33,343 bases of DNA from positions 1-33,343 of the forward strand of contig JALSIP010000012.1 in NCBI GenBank assembly GCA_026989875.1. The letters are read 5' to 3'. Below, piece after piece: positions 7,273 through 17,014 of the stretch. Source of the DNA: an archaeon (GTDB taxonomy: Archaea; Hydrothermarchaeota; Hydrothermarchaeia; Hydrothermarchaeales; BMS3B). The translations under genes and the position numbers were made by a program. The notes beneath the pieces are model-generated. The model had not been told where the DNA came from, ran no database searches, and saw nothing but the letters and a program-made list of their open reading frames with translations. Position 1 is the first letter of the stretch. Each line of letters begins with the position of its first letter.

Positions 7273-9309
7273 TCACGCGGTCTTGAAGTGCTCATGCTTG
7301 GGCTCAAAAATATCCCCGCTGTCGTGCAGCTTCTTCAGTATCTCATCAACCTCACCCCTGGATATGCCCCTCCTCTCAGCCTCCTCCAGAATCTCAGAGC
7401 GCTTTGCCGTGCCGTACTCCTCCTCCAGCTCCCTTACTATGCTCAGAACCTCGCGAATCTTGTCCCGCTGGGACTTGGTAACCCCCACGTATATCTTGTC
7501 AATATCCACCCTGCCGGTCTCAAAGTCCAGCCCCGCCTGGGAGAGGCTGAACTTTATCAGCTCAATCGCACGCTCCGCATCCTCAGCGGTAACCACCCTG
7601 CTGAGCCTCACCCTCGCCCTTGCCCTGGCAAGCCTCACAATCGCCCAGAGCTGTCTGGCTGTAAGCGGAATCGGCACATCCTCGCTCTGCTGCGCCACCT
7701 CCCGCATCTCCACATAGAAGTCCTCAATCACCTGCCTTGCCTCCTGGCTAAGCTCCGGGAAGACGTTCTGTCTGGCATAGGCGATGTACTTCCGCAGCAT
7801 CTCCGGGGGTATAGGCGGCTGGAGCGACTCTGGAGAAGAGGCGGTGTCCAGGATGTGCCTGGCAACCTCCCTGGTCTTTGACAGGTCATCCCTCACGAAG
7901 AAAATCAGGTCAAATCTTGACAGGATGGTTGGCGGGAGGTTAACCTGCTCGGAAATCGGGCGATACTCATCAAACCTGCCGTACTTTGGATTGGCAGCCG
8001 CAAGAATTGCGCACCGTGAGCGGAAGGTTGCAAGAATTCCTGCCTTAGCGATGCTCACGCTCTGCTGCTCCATTGCCTCGTGCATAGCCGACCTGTCCCC
8101 CGGCTCCATCTTGTCAAACTCGTCAATGCAGGCTATTCCCCTGTCAGCCAGCACCAAGGCGCCTGCCTCAAGGCTCCAGCCCCCATCGCCGAACTCATCC
8201 TTAACGGCGGCAGCCGTCAAGCCCGCGCCGCTGGTGCCCTTTCCGCTTGCGTAAACTCCTCTCGGTGCGAGCTCCTTGGCAACGTACTGCAGGATTTCGC
8301 TCTTACCCGTGGCGGGCTCGCCCATGATTATTATGTGCGAATCCCCTCTTATCCTGCCCCCGTCAGGCAGCTCAATAGCCGGGGATGAGAACAGCTGGTA
8401 CATTATCGCCTCCTTAATCTCCTCGTAGCCGTAGATGTGCGGGGCGATGCTCCTTATAATCTTGCTGTAAATCTCGGGGTCACCTGCCAGCTCAAGGATT
8501 TGCCTCTCATCCTCCTTTGTTATCTGCACCTCCTCAAACTCTATCTCCACGGGGTTGAAGTTGTTTGCCTCAATAAATATCTCAACCACCCTGGACTTGG
8601 CGCCGCCGCTCTTTCTCAGGCCTGCTCTCAGCACCCCTATAATCTCCACCGAGTCACCCGGCGTCAGCCTGCCCGTCAGGTCGTCCTCAAGCATCACGAT
8701 AATCTGCTTCGGGTGCTCGCCACCCCGCAGGTCCTCCAGGTTCTCCTGCACCAGAATCTTCTGGGAGTCAACAAACTCCGAAGCTTCAACATCAAGCTTG
8801 AAGGGTCCGCGGTTCTCGCATCCCGCGCATAGGTACGGCTCCCTCAGGCTCTCATCCCTCTGCTTTATCCTGTTCACCTCCCCGCACTTCCTGCACTCAA
8901 ACGCCGCCACCACCAGCTTCGGGCGCACATCCGTTGCCTTTCGCACGATTCCCTCCACCGAAATCAGCTTGCCCACATTCTCGCTCCTTATATCCCTTAT
9001 GGGCAGCCTGCAGGTGCTGGGCAGGTTGGTGAAGCGCACATTCAGCACCGCTCTCCCCCTGCCCACGGGCTGCTCAATTCTTGAGCATGCCCTCTGGGCA
9101 GCAGGCATGGCGATGTCAGGTGAGTTTATCACCAGGTCTGCCAGCTCTATGTCATACCTGTCAAGCACCTCAAAATCAACCACCACGCTTCTGGTTTCTG
9201 GGTAGCCGTGCACCACCTCCAGTATCCGGGAGTGGTAGTATGCCCTGAAGAACCTCTCAAACCTGTCCTCAAGCTCCTCCGCCGCCTCAACCACTCGCTC
9301 CATTGTCAT
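7273..9309 (-). CDS. mcm: MCM replicative DNA helicase
   Basis: 678 aa; zinc-binding CRKCGEVN...CAGCENRG, Walker A GEPATGKSEIL, Walker B CIDEFDKM, Arg-finger LSRFDLIF, C-terminal wHTH. No intein. Confidence 0.97.
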   Translation of the reverse strand: MTMERVVEAAEELEDRFERFFRAYYHSRILEVVHGYPETRSVVVDFEVLDRYDIELADLVINSPDIAMPAAQRACSRIEQPVGRGRAVLNVRFTNLPSTCRLPIRDIRSENVGKLISVEGIVRKATDVRPKLVVAAFECRKCGEVNRIKQRDESLREPYLCAGCENRGPFKLDVEASEFVDSQKILVQENLEDLRGGEHPKQIIVMLEDDLTGRLTPGDSVEIIGVLRAGLRKSGGAKSRVVEIFIEANNFNPVEIEFEEVQITKEDERQILELAGDPEIYSKIIRSIAPHIYGYEEIKEAIMYQLFSSPAIELPDGGRIRGDSHIIIMGEPATGKSEILQYVAKELAPRGVYASGKGTSGAGLTAAAVKDEFGDGGWSLEAGALVLADRGIACIDEFDKMEPGDRSAMHEAMEQQSVSIAKAGILATFRSRCAILAAANPKYGRFDEYRPISEQVNLPPTILSRFDLIFFVRDDLSKTREVARHILDTASSPESLQPPIPPEMLRKYIAYARQNVFPELSQEARQVIEDFYVEMREVAQQSEDVPIPLTARQLWAIVRLARARARVRLSRVVTAEDAERAIELIKFSLSQAGLDFETGRVDIDKIYVGVTKSQRDKIREVLSIVRELEEEYGTAKRSEILEEAERRGISRGEVDEILKKLHDSGDIFEPKHEHFKTA

Positions 9310-9328
9310 ACTTCTGACATCCTCGCTA

Positions 9329-9973
9329 TTAACGTTTCCTCAGCAGGGGTGTGAGAAGGATGCCGGCGGCAAAGCCACCTGCATGGGCGAAGTAGGCAAC
9401 GCCGCCCTCGCTCACCTGCTCTAAGCTCACGAACCCCGCCAGCACCTGCAGCAGGAACCAGAAGCCCAGCACCAGTGCCGCAGGGAGGTAGACCACCCTT
9501 ATTATCACCCCCAGGAAGAGCAGCGTTTTCACCCTCGCTCCCGGGTAGGTGATGAAGTATGCTCCAAGCACCCCTGCAATTGCGCCGCTTGCCCCCACTC
9601 CCGGAATCTCCGAGTCCGGATTAGCCGCAATCTGGGCAAGCATGGCGGCAATGCCCGAGGTGAAGTAGAAGAGCACGTACCTTCGCCTTCCCATTGCATC
9701 CTCCACATTGTCCCCGAAGACGTACAGGTAGAGCATGTTTCCGAGGAGGTGCAGGAAGCCCGCGTGGATGAACATGGAGGTTAGCAGCGTGTGCACCGCC
9801 TCCCCTCTGCTCAGCCTTGCCGGCACCGCTCCGTAGGTGTAAACAAACTCCTCAAGCCTGCCCTGGCTCCACAGGCTGAGCTCATATACGAACACCGCCA
9901 GGTTCGCAAGTATCAGCAGCCACGTTACAACAGGCTTGCTTCTTGCGGGGTTGCGGTCGCCTATGGGTATCAT
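9329..9973 (-). CDS. Rhomboid-family intramembrane serine protease
   Basis: GVGASGAIAGVLGAYF (catalytic Ser) and YFAHAGGFAAGI (catalytic His); multi-TM. Confidence 0.93.
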   Translation of the reverse strand: MIPIGDRNPARSKPVVTWLLILANLAVFVYELSLWSQGRLEEFVYTYGAVPARLSRGEAVHTLLTSMFIHAGFLHLLGNMLYLYVFGDNVEDAMGRRRYVLFYFTSGIAAMLAQIAANPDSEIPGVGASGAIAGVLGAYFITYPGARVKTLLFLGVIIRVVYLPAALVLGFWFLLQVLAGFVSLEQVSEGGVAYFAHAGGFAAGILLTPLLRKR

Positions 9974-10653
9974 CTGCGCACCTGCCTGAGCTCTCTGAAG
10001 GCACGGTATGCGTCGCTCTTCCTGAAGCTCTTCAGCCCCAGCCTCACCAGAAGCGGGGGTGCGAACTCAAAGGGTATGTTGAGCAGGAAGAGCAGTGCAA
10101 GCACGAGCGCCGCTTCCCCTCCACCCGTGCGCAGCGCAGCCACCAGCCCCAGGAAGCTCCCCAGCACACTTCCCGCGATACCCGAGAGGTGCAGGGCTGC
10201 CCTTCTTGCGGGTGTTGCCCGCAGGTAGGTGCCGTAGTGTATCTTCAGCGTTGGCTCAATCCTTGCGGGACCGTTAAGGAAGTAGTAAAGAAAGCCTATG
10301 CCGAGCAGCCTGCCGGCGAGGATGTGGAAGAGGGTGTGCATCGTGCTCATGAGCATGAGCGTGGCGAGCAGGAACAGCGCCACCTGTGCGGCGCCCTCAA
10401 GCTCCGCAGCCAGCCTGAAGAGTGGGATGGAGAGCATCAGGGGCAGCAGCATCATCGCGGTGCCAGCTCTCAGGCTCATGCTGCGCCTCCTGAACCTTCT
10501 TGCATCTATTTCCGCAATCCTGTCCCCGTAAATCCGTGCAAGCTCCGGCTCAGCCTTCACCCGCTCCACCAGCCTCCAGAAGCGTGCCGCGCTGAAGTTC
10601 CTCTCAAGCTCCTCCAGCTCCCCTTCCAGATGCATGCATGAGTATTTCTTCAC
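9970..10653 (-). CDS. Membrane protein resembling a degenerate M50/site-2 protease; function unknown
   Basis: 227 aa, multi-TM; MHTLFHILAGRLLGIGF resembles the HExxH helix with Glu replaced; LLNIPFEFAPP at the position of the N-P..DG motif. Overlaps the rhomboid start by 4 nt. GTG 10653 or ATG 10635. Confidence 0.45.
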   Translation of the reverse strand: MKKYSCMHLEGELEELERNFSAARFWRLVERVKAEPELARIYGDRIAEIDARRFRRRSMSLRAGTAMMLLPLMLSIPLFRLAAELEGAAQVALFLLATLMLMSTMHTLFHILAGRLLGIGFLYYFLNGPARIEPTLKIHYGTYLRATPARRAALHLSGIAGSVLGSFLGLVAALRTGGGEAALVLALLFLLNIPFEFAPPLLVRLGLKSFRKSDAYRAFRELRQVRR

Positions 10654-10673
10654 GGCAGGTTATTAAGTTGAGC

Positions 10674-11258
10674 ATGGAAGAAGCGGCACTCACCCCACTG
10701 CAGGTTTACGTGCTGCTGCACCTCAGGCGTGCGAACACAGACTATGCAAAGGGTATAGCCAGAAAGCTCGGTCTCAGACAGGAAGAGGTTGTGCCCGTGC
10801 TGGCGCAGCTTGAGCGTATGCATCTGGTGGAGCGCTCTCCCGGGTCTGCGATAAAGAGGAGCGAGGCAAGGTTCAAGCTGGCGCATGAGGTCAGGAAGCA
10901 CCACCTGTACTACACCCTCACCCGCGGGGGCAGGCACAAGGTGCGCTCGTTGCTCGGGGCTGGAATCCAGCGCTACCTGCGGGAGCGCTACTCTGCGGAA
11001 GCTCCGGACGTGCTGGAGGTGCTCCGGCGCTCTGGCTGCGAGAATCACCTCGTGACAGCCAGGCTGGTGTCCATGCCGGGTGAGCAGGCAAAAGAGCTGC
11101 TTGAGCGCATGAGGCGGGAGAAGCTGGTGGAGGCGTGCACCGCAAAGGTTCTGAAGCGCAAGCACAGGAAAGCCAAGGCAAAGAAGGAGACCAGAACCCA
11201 CCACACCTACTACAGGCTGAGCAGGATGGGCGAGCTTCTGCTGCGGGGCGTGCTTTAG
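10674..11258 (+). CDS. DUF2250-like protein with two tandem winged-HTH domains
   Basis: ORF 10638-11258; LTPLQVYVLLHLRRANTDYAKGIARKLGLRQEEVVPVLAQLERMHLVER...HHLYYTLTRGGRHKVRSLL, then a second copy ending HHTYYRLSRMGELLLRGVL. Start 10674 or 10638. Confidence 0.65.
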   Translation: MEEAALTPLQVYVLLHLRRANTDYAKGIARKLGLRQEEVVPVLAQLERMHLVERSPGSAIKRSEARFKLAHEVRKHHLYYTLTRGGRHKVRSLLGAGIQRYLRERYSAEAPDVLEVLRRSGCENHLVTARLVSMPGEQAKELLERMRREKLVEACTAKVLKRKHRKAKAKKETRTHHTYYRLSRMGELLLRGVL

Positions 11259-11260
11259 CC

Positions 11261-12943
11261 TTACGGGTGGGCATAGCATGCCACGATTCGCTCTCCAGTG
11301 GCGTCTATGCGCACGAACCCGTACCTCTCAAACTGCACCACGCTGCCAGCCGCAACCTCCCGTAGCCCTGGCTCAGCGGCGCCTCTGCGTCTCCCCTCCG
11401 CCCTGAGCACCTCCACCTCCACATTCTCCCCAGCCGGCACCCAGTGAATCAGCCTGGCTCCGAGCCTCTTCGCCTCCTCCAGCTCATAGCTGTGGAACTC
11501 AGCCAGCACGGGCTCTCCGGGCTCGGCAACCCTGATGTTGAAACCCTCCATAAGCCTCACCACCTCCCCCTGGCGAAGAGCCCCGGCATCCCTCTTAGCT
11601 ATCAGCACCTCCACCCGGTTTTCGCTGCCCTTAAGCACCAGCTCCCTGTGCCCCCTCTCGGGGTAGTCCGGGTGGAGCCTCACCTTAGCGCTGAAGCTCT
11701 CAATCCCCTCCACCCACACCCTCACAGGGGACTCCACAAAGAAGTAGCGATTCGCCTCCGGCTCAACCAGCTGCCTGTTGTATGCGAAGAGCACCTTCCA
11801 GCTAAAGCTTATATCGCTCTGCTTCACCCCCGCCTCAAGCACCGCCCTGCGCACCGCCTCTGCCCTGAAGCCCCTCCTCGCAAGCGCCCTCAGCGTTCCG
11901 AGACGCACATCATCCCAGCCAGAGTACATTCCTGCCTCAATACCCCGCCTGATTTCCGAGGTGCTCAGCCTCACCCCCTCAATCTTCATTCTGCCGTAGT
12001 GAATGAACTCCGGCATTTTCCACCCGAAAAACCTGTAGATGTAAGCCTGCTTGCGGGTGTTCACGATGTGGTCCTTGCCCCGCAGCACGTGGGTGATGCC
12101 GAGCAGGTGGTCATCCACCGCCACAGAGAAGTTCATCAGCGGGTAAACCCTTGCCCTGACCCTGGGGTGGGGTGCCTCGGAGATGCGCATTATCGGAAAA
12201 TCCCTCATCGCCGGGTCGCTGAGCTGCATGCCCGTTTTCAGCCTCACCACCGCCTCACCCTCGTGCAGCTCAGAAAACATCCTGCGGTACTCCCTCAGGT
12301 TGTCCTGCACGCTGCTCTGCCTGTGCTCGCACTCCTCCCCCCTGCGCCGCAGCTTCCTGAAGTGCTCCGCATCGCACGAGCACACGTAGGCGTTGCCCAT
12401 CTCTATCAGCCTCTGCGCATGCTCGTAGTAAACTTCAAGACGCGAGCTCTGCACCACCAGGCGGTGCACCTCAACCCCCAGCCAGTTCAGGTCCTGCGGT
12501 ATCATCTCGTAAGCCGGCGGGTACACCCTTGCGGGGTCTGTGTCCTCTATGCGCAGTATCAGCTCTCCCGAGTACCTTCTCACGTACTCATCATTCAGCA
12601 CCGCCGCCCTGGCATGCCCCAGGTGCAGCGGTCCGCTGGGGTTGGGGGCGAAGCGCATCACCACCCTTCCCTGCGCCGCTCCCGGGAGCTCCGGCAGCCC
12701 CTGCGTGCGCCTCTCAGCTACCCGTACCTCCTCCAGCCCCTCCGTCTCCCTGGCGAGCTCCTCCCTGCTCAGGGCATTCACCTCCTCCACCACCCTCTTC
12801 ACCACCTCCACCACCTCTCTCCCCCTGCTCCTGAGCTCCGGGTGCTCAGCCATCACCTTTCCCAGCACAGCCTTCCAGTCAGCCTTTCCGTACTTCCTTG
12901 CATTCAGCAAGGCGTGCCTTCTGGCAGCCTCAAGGTAGCTCAC
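11261..12943 (-). CDS. gltX: Glutamyl-tRNA synthetase (archaeal type)
   Basis: 560 aa; VVMRFAPNPSGPLHLGHARAAVLNDEYVRRY, LRIEDTDPARV, RMKIEGVRLSTSEIRRGI. Confidence 0.96.
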   Translation of the reverse strand: MSYLEAARRHALLNARKYGKADWKAVLGKVMAEHPELRSRGREVVEVVKRVVEEVNALSREELARETEGLEEVRVAERRTQGLPELPGAAQGRVVMRFAPNPSGPLHLGHARAAVLNDEYVRRYSGELILRIEDTDPARVYPPAYEMIPQDLNWLGVEVHRLVVQSSRLEVYYEHAQRLIEMGNAYVCSCDAEHFRKLRRRGEECEHRQSSVQDNLREYRRMFSELHEGEAVVRLKTGMQLSDPAMRDFPIMRISEAPHPRVRARVYPLMNFSVAVDDHLLGITHVLRGKDHIVNTRKQAYIYRFFGWKMPEFIHYGRMKIEGVRLSTSEIRRGIEAGMYSGWDDVRLGTLRALARRGFRAEAVRRAVLEAGVKQSDISFSWKVLFAYNRQLVEPEANRYFFVESPVRVWVEGIESFSAKVRLHPDYPERGHRELVLKGSENRVEVLIAKRDAGALRQGEVVRLMEGFNIRVAEPGEPVLAEFHSYELEEAKRLGARLIHWVPAGENVEVEVLRAEGRRRGAAEPGLREVAAGSVVQFERYGFVRIDATGERIVACYAHP

Positions 12944-14244
12944 ACCCTCACCCTCTGTCCGTTCCTCAGCAGGAAGACCTCGCGATTTATCGTGTATCCC
13001 AGAGACTCGGCGAGCTCCGCGTAGCTCGCCTGCATCTCCAGGGTGCCGTGGGTGGGTATGACCTTCTCCGGCTGCAGCATCTTCAGCAGGTCGTAGTGGT
13101 CCTCTTTTGAGGCGTGCCCCGAGACGTGCAGACCTTTGAACAGCCTTGCTCCCTGCAGCTTCAGCTTGGTCTCCACCGCATACCTCTGCGCCACATTTAT
13201 GGGGTTGGGTATTATGTCGGCTGAGAACAGCACCTCATCCCCCTCCTCAATCCTGTAGTCCACCTTCTGGTTTGCTATGCGGGTCAGGAGGGCATCCGGC
13301 TCGCCCTGGTGTCCTGTCACTATCAGCAGGTACCTGTGCTTCTCCTTCGCCACCCTGCGCAGCACCTTCTTTATTGCATTCTTGCTGCCGTAGATGTGGG
13401 TGTTCTCCGGCAGGTCCACGATGCCCTTGCGCTCCGCTATTCCCACGTACTTCTCCATGCTCCTGCCCAGCAGCACGGGCTCACGGTCCAGCTTCGTTGC
13501 TATGTCCACCACGCTTTTAAGCCTGGCTATGTGGGAGGAGAAGGTGGTCACGATAAGCCCCTTCTCACCGCTGCTCTTCAGCAGCGTATCCTCCAGCAGC
13601 GTTCTCGCCACCTGCTCCGAGGGTGTTCGTCCATCGTTGGAAACCCGGGTGGTCTCTATTATGAGTGCCTTCAGCCCCTCCCTGCCAAGCTCGCGTATTC
13701 GCCTGTAGTCCGGCTTCTCCCCTATCACCGGGTTGTCATCCAGCTTGAAGTCATTCAGGTAGGCTACGCTGCCCTCGCGGGTGTGCACCACCAGAAACAC
13801 GGTGTCGGGGATGCTGTGGGTTATGCGCACGAACTCTATGCTCATCTCCGGTATAAGCTGCAGCACCTCCCCCGCCTCAAGCACGTACAGCGGGTTCTGC
13901 GCCCTCCCACGGAGCTCACGCCTCACCAGCTCAATGGTGTAGGGCGTGCCTATTATAGGCGCCTCAGGAAACTTGCCCGCCAGCAGCGGCACCGCTCCAA
14001 TGTGGTCAAGATGTCCGTGGGTGAGCACTATTGCGCGGACGTTGCCGTATTCGCCGTTCATAGCTGGAATAATGCCACGCTGGGCGAGTTCCTCGTGGGA
14101 CAGCTTGGATATGTCCGTGTCCTCGTGAATAAGCACCCTGTCCAGGCGTATGCCCATATCCACCACAATAGAATCATCACCGCAGGTTATTACCGTCATG
14201 TTCCTGCCCACTTCCTCGTAGCCGCCAACCGCATGAATCTCCAT
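12940..14244 (-). CDS. rnj: RNase J (beta-CASP metallo-beta-lactamase exonuclease)
   Basis: MEIHAVGGYEEVGRNMTVITCGDDSIVVDMGIRLD; LTHGHLDHIGAVP; IVTGHQGEPDALL; GHASKEDHYDLL; PTHGT. ATG at 14244; stop overlaps the gltX start (ATGA). Confidence 0.93.
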   Translation of the reverse strand: MEIHAVGGYEEVGRNMTVITCGDDSIVVDMGIRLDRVLIHEDTDISKLSHEELAQRGIIPAMNGEYGNVRAIVLTHGHLDHIGAVPLLAGKFPEAPIIGTPYTIELVRRELRGRAQNPLYVLEAGEVLQLIPEMSIEFVRITHSIPDTVFLVVHTREGSVAYLNDFKLDDNPVIGEKPDYRRIRELGREGLKALIIETTRVSNDGRTPSEQVARTLLEDTLLKSSGEKGLIVTTFSSHIARLKSVVDIATKLDREPVLLGRSMEKYVGIAERKGIVDLPENTHIYGSKNAIKKVLRRVAKEKHRYLLIVTGHQGEPDALLTRIANQKVDYRIEEGDEVLFSADIIPNPINVAQRYAVETKLKLQGARLFKGLHVSGHASKEDHYDLLKMLQPEKVIPTHGTLEMQASYAELAESLGYTINREVFLLRNGQRVRV

Positions 14245-14248
14245 CCAA

Positions 14249-15295
14249 TCACCCCAGCATGCCTCTTGCGCTGAGCCACTCCCTGCACCTGCCCAGCACC
14301 ACCGCCTTTGAGCGGCTGAGCTCTTCAACATCCCGTGAGCCGCTCAGAAACATGGCTATCCTCAGCTCCCTCTCGTAGGTGCGCAGCACCTCCATCACGC
14401 CCTCCGCCCCCTTCACCGCCTGTCTGAGCAGGGGCAGCGCAACCCCGCAGGCACGGGCACCCAAGGCAAGCGCCTTGGCTATGTCAACACCGCTTCTCAC
14501 GCCGCCCGTGGCGAAGACGGGTATAGCTACGGAGCGTGCGCACTCCACTAAGCTAACCACCGTCGGGATGCCCCAGCTCAGGAAGTTCTTAGCGAGCTGC
14601 TCTGTTCCGCGGTAGCTCTCCACCACAGCAAAGCTCGTCCCTCCTGCGCCTCCCACATCTATGGCAGAGACGCCCGCCTCCTGCAGCCGCAGGGCATCCT
14701 CGGCGCATATTCCCGAGCCCGTCTCCTTGACTATGACAGGCACATCAAGAGCCTCGCACACCTCCGAGATGCGCTCAAGCACGCCCGCAAACTGGGTGTC
14801 GCCCTCCCGCTGCACCGCCTCCTGCAGCGGGTTCAGGTGCAGGGCTATGGCATCAGCCTCAATCATCTCCACCGCGCGCTGCGCCTCCTTGGGGGTGAAC
14901 CCCCTGCAGAACTGCACGGCGCCAAGATTTGCTATGAGAAAGGCATCCGGAGCATGCTTCCTCGCCACCGTGAAGCTCCTCACAAGCTCCCTCTTCTCAA
15001 TCCCCGCACGCTGGCTGCCCACGCCCAGCGGGATGTTCAGCTCCTGCGCAGCTATGGCGAGGTTGCGGTTGATTTTCTCAGCCTCCGGATGACCGCCGGT
15101 CATTGCGGCTATGAAGAGGGGCATGCTGACCTCCCTGCCCATAAAAGAGGTTCGCAGGTCTATGCTCTCTGCATCAACCTCCGGCAGTGCCCGGTGCACC
15201 AGCACAACATCCTCAAATCCCGCGCTGACCGCAGCCTCAACACTTTCATTCAGGCATATACGTATGTGGTCAAGCTTCCTTTCTGATATGCTCAT
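14249..15295 (-). CDS. fni: Type 2 isopentenyl-diphosphate delta-isomerase (FMN)
   Basis: [16 protein letters not shown]...VHRALPEVD...[36 protein letters not shown]...VKETGSGI...[11 protein letters not shown]. Confidence 0.96.
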   Translation of the reverse strand: MSISERKLDHIRICLNESVEAAVSAGFEDVVLVHRALPEVDAESIDLRTSFMGREVSMPLFIAAMTGGHPEAEKINRNLAIAAQELNIPLGVGSQRAGIEKRELVRSFTVARKHAPDAFLIANLGAVQFCRGFTPKEAQRAVEMIEADAIALHLNPLQEAVQREGDTQFAGVLERISEVCEALDVPVIVKETGSGICAEDALRLQEAGVSAIDVGGAGGTSFAVVESYRGTEQLAKNFLSWGIPTVVSLVECARSVAIPVFATGGVRSGVDIAKALALGARACGVALPLLRQAVKGAEGVMEVLRTYERELRIAMFLSGSRDVEELSRSKAVVLGRCREWLSARGMLG

Positions 15296-15300
15296 CCAAT

Positions 15301-16074
15301 CTACCTCTTCACAATTGTTCCTCTAACGCTCTCCCCTGATAAAGCTTTCCTAAGCCTCCCCTCTTCAAGCGCATTTATTATCAGCGAGGTGTATCCGTGT
15401 TTTGCGAGCTCCAGGAGCTCCTCCAGCTTTCTGCGCATCCCTCCCGTGGCATCCCCGCCCTCCAGGCTCAGCTTCAGCCTGTGCGCCTCACGGGGTGTTA
15501 TTTCCGGCACCAGCTCAGCCCCTGGCTTATCCGGACGGGCAGTGTACACCCCGTCAACATCGGTGGCGAGCACGATTCTCTCCGGCTTCAGCTCAAGAGC
15601 GAGCACCCGCAGCAGCGTGTCTCCCGAGAGGATGCAGGCGCCGAGCTCCGAGTCCTGCGCCACATCTCCGCACAGCACCGGCACGAGCCCGTGCTTCAGC
15701 AGCCATCTCACGGTGCTGAGCTCCAGCCCCTCCAGCCTGCCACCAGAGCACTTGGCAATTGCCGACGTCTGGACACCGAAGGCGCTGACGCCGGCATCAA
15801 GCAGGCACCCCACCACCAGGCGGTTTAGCTCTGCCATCGCATGCCGTGTAAGCGCAACCCCTCTGAGCTGGTGCTCCGAACTGAGCCCCCTGTGCAGGCT
15901 GTATTCCAGGGCAAGCGGATGACCGAAGCTGCCTCCGCCGTGCACCACCACCAGCCCTTCCCTCTCAGCCGCCGGCAGAATCTCACTGGCAAGCCTGCGC
16001 ATCACCCTGTGCCTGAAGCTGAAGGGCACCTCCTTGCGGGTTATCAGGCTGCCGCCGAGCTTTAGCAGAATCAT
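15301..16074 (-). CDS. ipk: Isopentenyl phosphate kinase
   Basis: MILLKLGGSLITRKEVPF; VVHGGGSFGHPLALEYSLHRG (diagnostic His); ATDVDGVYTARPDKPGAELVPEI; DATGGMRRKLEELLELA. Confidence 0.95.
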   Translation of the reverse strand: MILLKLGGSLITRKEVPFSFRHRVMRRLASEILPAAEREGLVVVHGGGSFGHPLALEYSLHRGLSSEHQLRGVALTRHAMAELNRLVVGCLLDAGVSAFGVQTSAIAKCSGGRLEGLELSTVRWLLKHGLVPVLCGDVAQDSELGACILSGDTLLRVLALELKPERIVLATDVDGVYTARPDKPGAELVPEITPREAHRLKLSLEGGDATGGMRRKLEELLELAKHGYTSLIINALEEGRLRKALSGESVRGTIVKR

Positions 16075-17006
16075 TCCAGTACCACACCTTCACTGCTTAT
16101 CTCGGTGCTGAAGGCACCGGAGACAGAAGAAAGCGCCTCCAGCACCTCTGAATGTCTCGTCTGCGCAAGAGCCACCATGCATCCTCCTCCGCCGGCGCCC
16201 GTGAGCTTTGCACCCTCCGCTCCAGCAGCTCTCGCCGCACTTACTAAGCGGTTGAGCTCCGGGGTTGAGACCCCGAGAGCCTCTAAGAGGTGGTGGTTGA
16301 TGTTCATGAGCTCGCCTATGCGTGCCACCCTGCCTGCACTCATTTCCCGCCTCGCCGCAACGGTTGTGAGCCCTATTGCCTCAAGCAACCCCCCCACCAC
16401 CTCCGGATACCTCCCGTAGAGCTCCCTCACCCTGCGAATCTGCTCTGCTGTCCGCCTCTTCCTGCGGGTATCGCCCACCACCAGCCTCAGCGGCGGTGCG
16501 TCAATCCTCTCGTAGCCTTCAGGCTGAATGTAGAGCACTCCGCCGTGGGTGGCGACTGCGGTGTCGGTTGGCGATGCTGCACCCTGCACCCTGAGCTCAA
16601 CCCTGTGCCCCAGCTCTGCCAGCTTTTCCTGCGAGACCTCCACGCCGAGCATGGAGAGAACCGCCAGCAGCGTGGCAACACTCACCGCGGCGCTTGAGCC
16701 CAGCCCCGCTGCCTCGGGCAGCTCCGAGGTGATGCGAAGCTCCACACCAGCACGCTCGCCCGCCTCCCTGAAGGCGAGCTCCACAGCCTCAGCCACGTAC
16801 CTGAACCTGCCGCTGCCACGGGTGAGGCGGTGCTTCCTGCCCCTCTCCACCACCGTTATGCCCTCACCCCGCCGCTCGGCGCTCACCCTCACACGCCTGC
16901 CTATGGCGCACACTATGGCGGGCTTGCGGTAAACCACGGCATGCTCGCCGAACAGTATAACCTTCCCCGGGGCGGATGCGGTTGGCATACCTCTAATAAC
17001 TCGCAC
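16071..17006 (-). CDS. mvk: Mevalonate kinase (GHMP)
   Basis: TASAPGKVILFGEHAVVYRKPAIVCAIGRRV; SELPEAAGLGSSAAVSVATLLAV; KLTGAGGGGCMVAL. Confidence 0.96.
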   Translation of the reverse strand: MRVIRGMPTASAPGKVILFGEHAVVYRKPAIVCAIGRRVRVSAERRGEGITVVERGRKHRLTRGSGRFRYVAEAVELAFREAGERAGVELRITSELPEAAGLGSSAAVSVATLLAVLSMLGVEVSQEKLAELGHRVELRVQGAASPTDTAVATHGGVLYIQPEGYERIDAPPLRLVVGDTRRKRRTAEQIRRVRELYGRYPEVVGGLLEAIGLTTVAARREMSAGRVARIGELMNINHHLLEALGVSTPELNRLVSAARAAGAEGAKLTGAGGGGCMVALAQTRHSEVLEALSSVSGAFSTEISSEGVVLE

Positions 17007-17014
17007 GCTCCCGT

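Noticed and set aside
7273-9309. Possible intein in MCM
   Set aside because: The 678-aa protein is of normal length with contiguous Walker A, Walker B and Arg-finger motifs; no insertion seen.
11444-13024. 526-aa plus-strand ORF opposite gltX
   Set aside because: Shadow ORF: the opposite strand encodes a clear glutamyl-tRNA synthetase; the translation is His/Pro/Leu-rich with no recognizable domain, as expected in GC-rich antisense frames.
13309-14274. 321-aa plus-strand ORF opposite RNase J
   Set aside because: Antisense to a well-supported RNase J; low-information composition and no motif.
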